The notes under the pieces are model-generated. The model was given only the letters and a program-made list of their open reading frames with translations. It was not told the DNA's origin and did no database searches. Position numbers and translations under genes: made by a program. From an uncultured Bacillaceae bacterium (GTDB taxonomy: Bacteria > Bacillota > Bacilli > Caldalkalibacillales > Caldalkalibacillaceae), in assembly GCA_937967685.1 (NCBI GenBank), contig CALBTX010000162.1, positions 1 to 27,189 of the forward strand: 27,189 nt of DNA, in the 5' to 3' direction. How positions within the stretch are numbered: the stretch's first letter is position 1; each line of letters begins with the position of its first letter. This document shows positions 22,977-27,189 of this stretch, one piece after another.

Positions 22977-23969
22977 ATGGAATATCGCACGTTGGGGCGA
23001 AGCGGTCTGGTCGTTTCCGAACTTTGTTTAGGGACGATGACTTTTGGCAAAGAGGCGGATGAACGGGAAGCACTGAAGATCGTTCATGCTTTTTTGGATG
23101 CCGGAGGGAATTTTATAGATACGGCAGACAGATATACGGACGGGAGGGCCGAAGAAATCGTTGGACAAGCTATCCGGGACAGAAGATCGGAAGTCATCCT
23201 GGCCACAAAGGCCGGCATGCGTGTTGGCCCTTTGCCGAACGATGACGGATATTCACGCAAACATATCATTGAAAGCGTCGAACAAAGTTTGCGCCGTTTG
23301 CAGACGGATTACATTGACTTGTATCAACTTCACGTGTGGGATTACCTCACGCCGATCGATGAAACGTTAAGGACGTTGGACGATTTAATCACAGCCGGAA
23401 AAGTACGTTATATTGGTTGTTCGAATTTCTATGCCTGGCAGTTGATGAAATCTTTAGCAGTGAGTGATTTTAACCGTTATGCCCGTTTCATATCGATCCA
23501 GCCCCAATACAGTTTGGTCAGCCGGGAAATGGACCGCGAAGTGTTGCCCCTATGTCTGCAGGAAAACGTCGGCGTGATTCCTTGGGCGCCCCTCGGAGGA
23601 GGTTTTTTAACCGGAAAATACACGGAGAGGAAAGAACCGTCATTCGGCCGCTTTTCTCAGGGGGGCAAAGGAGAATACAATTGGGAAAGAAAGTTTACGG
23701 AAAAGAATTTCAGCATATTAAAAACGGTCAAAGAAATGGCTTCAGAACTCGGGAAGACGATGGCCCAAGTTTCCCTCAATTGGTTGTTGGCCAAAGAAGG
23801 GATCACTGCTCCGATTTTTGGCGTGCGTTCGCTGGAACAATTGGAAGAAAATTTGGGCAGTGTCGGCTGGCGGCTGAGTGAAGAGAACTGGCGGCGCCTT
23901 GATGAAGCGAGTCGGCTGCCCAGTGAATATCCGAACCGTTTTATTGAGAAATTTCGCCGCACGTTTTAA
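22977..23969 (+). CDS. aldo/keto reductase
   Basis: NADPH-dependent oxidoreductase with the AKR (beta/alpha)8 fold, 330 residues, close to the YghZ/Kv-beta-like and AKR11/12-type bacterial members. The catalytic tetrad is complete: Asp48 and Tyr53 (FIDTADRYTDG), Lys78 (ATKAG) and His119 (LYQLHVWD). Cofactor-site motifs include IGCSNF, SIQPQYSLVSR and VIPWAPLGGGFLTGKY. The ATG at 22977 follows AAGGAGG (22960-22966); upstream in-frame Met codons lie inside the previous gene. Forty-three bases separate it from the GGT gene and 23 from nfo, so they may form one operon. Substrate unknown. Confidence 0.92.
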   Translation: MEYRTLGRSGLVVSELCLGTMTFGKEADEREALKIVHAFLDAGGNFIDTADRYTDGRAEEIVGQAIRDRRSEVILATKAGMRVGPLPNDDGYSRKHIIESVEQSLRRLQTDYIDLYQLHVWDYLTPIDETLRTLDDLITAGKVRYIGCSNFYAWQLMKSLAVSDFNRYARFISIQPQYSLVSREMDREVLPLCLQENVGVIPWAPLGGGFLTGKYTERKEPSFGRFSQGGKGEYNWERKFTEKNFSILKTVKEMASELGKTMAQVSLNWLLAKEGITAPIFGVRSLEQLEENLGSVGWRLSEENWRRLDEASRLPSEYPNRFIEKFRRTF

Positions 23970-23992
23970 GAAAAATGATGAGGGATAGTGGC

Positions 23993-24838
23993 ATGCATTC
24001 CGTATCTATTGGCAGTCATGTCAGCATCAGGGGTGGATATGTACAAGCCGCCAAACGGGTCATGGAGATGGGAGGGACAGCCTATCAATATTTTCCGAAG
24101 AATCCGCGCAGCCTAACCGTTAAGACGTTTGATCGGCGGGATGCCGAGGCATGTGCCCGTTTTTGCCGGGAACATCAACTGCTTTCCGTCGCCCACAGCC
24201 CTTATCCGACCAATTTGGCCGCCGAAGATCAACGCAAGCGGGAGTTGGTTATTCTGTCCATTCTTAATGATTTGGAGATTGCCGAAAGTTGCGGCTCAAT
24301 TGGCGTCGTTGTTCATTTCGGTCTCTACAAAGGAAAAGATCCTTTACAAGGCTATCGGACGATCATTCATACACTGAATGAAGTGTTACACGATTGGGAA
24401 GGAGAAGCCCTGATTCTTTTGGAAAATCAATCCGGGCAGGGCGCGAGAATCGGCACCACCTTTGAAGAACTCGTCCAAGTTCGCCAACTGACGGAAAAAC
24501 CGGAGAAAATAGGGTTTTGCCTGGACACATGTCATGCTTTTGCCAGCGGTTTATGGGACGGGAAAAATGAAAAGGATTTGATTGATCAGGGAGAACAGCT
24601 GCATTACTTTCCCCATTTGAAAGTCGTTCATCTGAACGATTCCGCATATCCAACCCGTTCTTACCGGGATCGGCATGCCAACATCGGCAGAGGATGTATC
24701 GGCGTACAGGCTTTTAAGCAACTTTTCCAAGCAGCCGTGTGGGAGGATGTGCCGTTAATTCTGGAGACCCCAAAAGGTGCGGACGGGACTCACCGTCAGG
24801 AAATCCGCTGCACATATGAGATGTTAAACAATGAATAA
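23993..24838 (+). CDS. nfo: endonuclease IV (AP endonuclease)
   Basis: Trinuclear-zinc AP endonuclease of base-excision repair, cutting 5' to abasic sites. The 281 residues include SIGSHVSIRGGY, VVHFGLYKG, LENQSGQGARIG, FCLDTCHAFASG, VVHLNDS, DRHANIGRG and LILETPKG, which together carry the family's metal-binding His, Glu and Asp residues. The Met at 23993 is eight bases after AGGG and gives the usual short N-terminus; the ATG pair at 23975/23978 lies before that site. The terminal codons are followed by a 66-base gap to the flavin oxidoreductase, without a clear terminator. Confidence 0.94.
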   Translation: MHSVSIGSHVSIRGGYVQAAKRVMEMGGTAYQYFPKNPRSLTVKTFDRRDAEACARFCREHQLLSVAHSPYPTNLAAEDQRKRELVILSILNDLEIAESCGSIGVVVHFGLYKGKDPLQGYRTIIHTLNEVLHDWEGEALILLENQSGQGARIGTTFEELVQVRQLTEKPEKIGFCLDTCHAFASGLWDGKNEKDLIDQGEQLHYFPHLKVVHLNDSAYPTRSYRDRHANIGRGCIGVQAFKQLFQAAVWEDVPLILETPKGADGTHRQEIRCTYEMLNNE

Positions 24839-24904
24839 GGTTTATTTAAATACATCCATTCCATCGATTTTTTCAGCAAAATATCATGAAGGAGATGATC
24901 GCAA

Positions 24905-26308
24905 ATGGCAGCAAAAAAATACGAATTGATTATCGTTGGCGGAGGAACAGTCGGTTTTGACGGTATTCGTCAAGCAAAACATTTAGGGATCGAGAAGATT
25001 TTAATGATTGAAAAGGAAAAAGTGGGCGGCACCTGTTTAAACTGGGGATGAATGCCCAAAAAGGCCTTGGTAAGGTCTATTGATGTCTGGAATACCATCA
25101 ACCGCGGTGAAGAATTTGGCGCCTCTGTTCAAAATGCGAAACTGGATTGGCCTCAAGTGATGGCTCGCAAAGATGAATTGATCGGCAAGTTCGTCGGGGG
25201 TAAGAAACCGTATTTGAAAAAAATGGGTGTGGACTATATTGAAGGGGAAGCCCGATTTACTTCTCCGGAGACGATTCAAGTGGGAGATCAGGAGTACGCT
25301 GCCGAACGTTTTTTAATTGGCACTGGCTCCGTCCCGAGATTACCCGCCATCGAAGGCATCGAATGGGCCAAAACGAATCGGGATTTGCTGAATTTGAACC
25401 CACTGCCGAAATCAATGGTGCTTGTCGGCGGGGGCGTCATCAGCCTGGAGTTTGCCCATATATATAACAGTGTAGGCGTTGATGTCACCATCCTCCAACG
25501 AGGCGATGTGTTATTGCGCACACAGGATAGGGAAACTTCAGACATCATTCAAGCCATCTCGGAAGAGAAAGGCATTCGTGTTGAAACGGGCGTGAATGTA
25601 CAAAGCATCGCCAAAGAGTCAGAGCATTACGTTGTTCATTATCAGCAAGGGGATCACACCGAGCAGATTGTGACACATTTTGTGGCGATGAATGTCGGGC
25701 GTGTACCGAAAGTCAGCGGACTGGATTTGGAAAAAGCGAACGTTGAATATGATGAAAAAGGGATCAGTGTCAATGCATACTTGCAAACGAGCAATGAACG
25801 CATTTATGCCGGGGGAGATTGCATCGGAGGATTGATGCTCACTCCCAAAGCGGCCTACGATGGCAAGGTGGCTGTCAGAAACGCATTTCTGGGGAATAAA
25901 GAAAAAGTGGATTACACGCTCGTCCCACATGCGATTTTCACATCCCCGCCGGTGGCCAGCATCGGCATGACGGAAGACGAGGCCCGCAAAAAAGGTGTCG
26001 CCTTCGGCACAACGAAAGTCCCGTTTACTCATAACGGGACAACGATACTGCTTGGAGAAGAAAAAGGGTACGCCAAAATTTTATACGAAAAACAAACTGG
26101 CCGCTTGATCGGTTTCCATATGGTCGGTGTGCATGCTGATGATATTGTCCATGAACTGGCCATTGCCATGAGAGCAAACATGACTATTCATGAGCTGGCC
26201 GATGTGATTCAAGTACACCCCACCGTTTCTGAAGCGATGATTGAATTGGCGATGGAGGGAGCAAAGCATCTTCTGGATCAAAAGAAAGATGAGGGGCATC
26301 TGTCATAA
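24905..26308 (+). CDS. flavin-dependent disulfide oxidoreductase with in-frame TGA at the redox centre (probable selenoprotein)
   Basis: Class I FAD/NAD(P)-linked disulfide oxidoreductase (dihydrolipoamide dehydrogenase / mercuric reductase / glutathione reductase fold), 467 residues if TGA is read through. The start at 24905 follows AAGGAGATGATC. FAD loop VGGGTVGFDG lies near residue 15. The redox motif reads GGTC-LNWG-(TGA)-MPKK: Cys44 and codon 49 occupy the CxxxxC positions, and codon 49 (25049-25051) is TGA. Further parts are intact: NAD(P) motif VGGGVISLEFA, second FAD motif RIYAGGDCIG, dimer domain from about 345, and His438/Glu443 in HPTVSE. There is no other stop. Read as selenocysteine, Se replaces the flavin-contacting thiol. 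The alternatives are a one-base nonsense mutation or a sequencing error. Substrate unknown. Confidence 0.8.
25049..25078 (+). promoter_or_regulatory. candidate bacterial SECIS element after the in-frame TGA
   Basis: After the TGA (25049-25051), seventeen bases lead to the loop GGT (25069-25071), closed by a 7-bp stem: AGGCCTT (25062-25068) with AAGGTCT (25072-25078), including one G-U. Bacterial SECIS elements recognised by SelB are hairpins just 3' of the UGA with a small loop carrying a G at position one or two. E. coli fdhF has a GGU-containing loop at nearly the same distance. The element lies in coding sequence and encodes KKALVRS. Confidence 0.6.
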
Positions 26309-26321
26309 AGATAGGGACAAC

Positions 26322-26362
26322 CGTCATAAAGCGATGGGTCATTGATCCATCGCTTTATGACG
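26322..26362. terminator. long perfect hairpin between convergent genes
   Basis: CGTCATAAAGCGATGG (26322-26337) pairs perfectly with CCATCGCTTTATGACG (26347-26362); three more pairs extend it inward to a three-base loop. There is no T-run after the + strand arm. It lies 14 bases after the oxidoreductase stop and 50 before the SDR stop, so it probably separates the convergent transcripts. Confidence 0.6.
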
Positions 26363-26412
26363 ATGTTTAATGCTGTTTTGCCAAACCGTCCATACAAAAT
26401 GATATGCAAATC

Positions 26413-27189
26413 TTAACGCAGCAAATGACCTCCAGAAATCTTCACCGATTCTCCAATGATGTTAGCCGCAGCATCGGTTAACAGGAAAGCAATCGTATGA
26501 GCGACTTCTAGAGGCGTCGTAATTCGACCCGAAGGGATATTTTGTTCAGTGTTTGTCAGAAATTCTTCAAACGTCTGTCCTCTTAATGCTGCGTTTTTCT
26601 TTAATGATTGACGGCCCATTTTCGTATCGACAAATCCCGGGCAGACGGCGTTCACCCTCACGCCGTATCGAATCGCTTCAACGGCAAAAGAATGGGTGAA
26701 ACCAATTAAGGCGAATTTGGACGCGGCATAAGCGGTGTTTGCGTATGTGCCTCTTAAACCGGAAAGAGAAGCAACATTGACAACGGCCCCTTTCTGCAAG
26801 GATTTCATGGTTCGATATACCAGTTGGGTCAGCAATACTGTGGATGTGTAATTAATATGCATCACTTTTTCCATCTCTTCTTGAATGAGTTCCTCGACGA
26901 TACCCCCGCCAAGAATCCCCGCGTTGTTGACCAGAAGAGAAATGGGACCGAGTGTACGTTCAGCATGGGAAACGAGTTGTTGTCGGTCTTGTTCCAGGCC
27001 GATATCAGCTTTGTAATGAAAGACTTGAATGGCAGGATGCGTTTTTTGCAGTTCCTCTTTCAGCAGTTCCAATTTTTCTTCATTGCGCCCTGTAATGGTC
27101 AACGAAGCGCCCATGTCAGCCAGCACTTTAGCTGTTTCATAACCGATTCCTCCAGTCGCACCCGTGATCAAAGCATGTTCACCAGCTAA
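26413..27189 (-). CDS. short-chain dehydrogenase/reductase (5' end outside the window)
   Basis: NAD(P)-dependent oxidoreductase of the classical SDR family. The visible part (258 residues) begins inside the frame at the window edge with LAGEHALITGATGGIGYE, so the true start is probably only a few codons outside; an internal TTG at 27171 would cut into the first beta strand. Landmarks: TGxxxGIG cofactor loop, NNAG, the catalytic Ser in NVASLSG and Tyr-x-x-x-Lys in AYAASKFAL, then NAVCPGFVDTKM. The C-terminal ISGGHL is typical of FabG-like SDRs. It is convergent with the flavin oxidoreductase. Substrate not predictable. Confidence 0.9.
   Translation of the reverse strand, partial: LAGEHALITGATGGIGYETAKVLADMGASLTITGRNEEKLELLKEELQKTHPAIQVFHYKADIGLEQDRQQLVSHAERTLGPISLLVNNAGILGGGIVEELIQEEMEKVMHINYTSTVLLTQLVYRTMKSLQKGAVVNVASLSGLRGTYANTAYAASKFALIGFTHSFAVEAIRYGVRVNAVCPGFVDTKMGRQSLKKNAALRGQTFEEFLTNTEQNIPSGRITTPLEVAHTIAFLLTDAAANIIGESVKISGGHLLR

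Noticed and set aside
25049..25051. TGA read as tryptophan through an alternative genetic code
   Set aside because: Many complete genes here end at TGA at the expected family length (rnc, ftsY, khpA, rbgA, the OsmC-like gene), and the aligned residue in relatives is Cys, not Trp.
25052..26308. Independent 418-residue protein starting at the ATG next to the TGA (TGA-ATG)
   Set aside because: It would lack the FAD-binding GxGxxG and both redox residues of a fold that needs them, and only a weak GGGG precedes the ATG. The upstream 48 codons have a strong ribosome site and match the family's N-terminus in the same frame.
24905..26308. Plain pseudogene by nonsense mutation
   Set aside because: Not excluded, but less likely: no other lesion is seen, and the stop falls on the one codon where TGA/TGC exchange is functionally meaningful, with a suitable hairpin after it.

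Overview
The window looks like the chromosome of an aerobic, spore-forming member of the Bacillales (low-to-mid GC Firmicutes). Evidence: the fabF-rnc-smc-ftsY-ylxM-ffh-rpsP-khpA-rimM-trmD-rplS-lepB-rbgA order, strong AGGAGG-type ribosome binding sites, TTG and GTG starts, the divergent heme A genes ctaA/ctaB, and the spore-germination pair cwlJ-gerQ. I cannot name the species from sequence alone; an alkaliphilic or thermophilic Bacillus relative is plausible.

Region 1 (1-12683, all + strand) is a housekeeping block. It holds fatty-acid elongation (FabF), RNase III, the SMC ATPase, the SRP receptor and SRP GTPase with the regulator YlxM, ribosomal proteins S16 and L19, the KH protein KhpA, 16S maturation factor RimM, tRNA methylase TrmD, a type I signal peptidase and the 50S assembly GTPase RbgA. 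Internal promoters lie before ylxM and rplS (which has a structured leader), and strong terminators follow rplS and rbgA.

Region 2 (12684-19760) is a more variable mix: a degenerate tandem-repeat patch, ctaA (-) and ctaB (+) around a shared control region, a lipoprotein subtilisin-family protease with an unusual N-terminal half, a tiny unknown gene, a PTS IIC-like membrane protein (-) and proC. The intergenic gaps carry a striking number of short head-to-tail duplications.

Region 3 (19837-27189) holds cwlJ-gerQ, an OsmC-like gene followed by a YwrD-like gamma-glutamyltransferase, an aldo/keto reductase, endonuclease IV (nfo), a flavin disulfide oxidoreductase and, on the - strand, an SDR enzyme cut by the window edge.

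The standout is the flavin disulfide oxidoreductase at 24905-26308. Its reading frame is interrupted by one TGA (25049-25051), exactly at the codon for the second cysteine of the redox-active CxxxxC motif. The frame is otherwise intact over about 467 codons. Seventeen bases after the TGA a 7-bp hairpin presents a GGU loop, the placement and loop type expected of a bacterial SECIS element. I read this as a probable selenoprotein in which selenocysteine replaces the flavin-proximal catalytic cysteine. An ordinary annotation would miss its first 49 codons and start it at the ATG next to the TGA. No selA/B/C/D genes are in the window, so the case depends on the rest of the genome.
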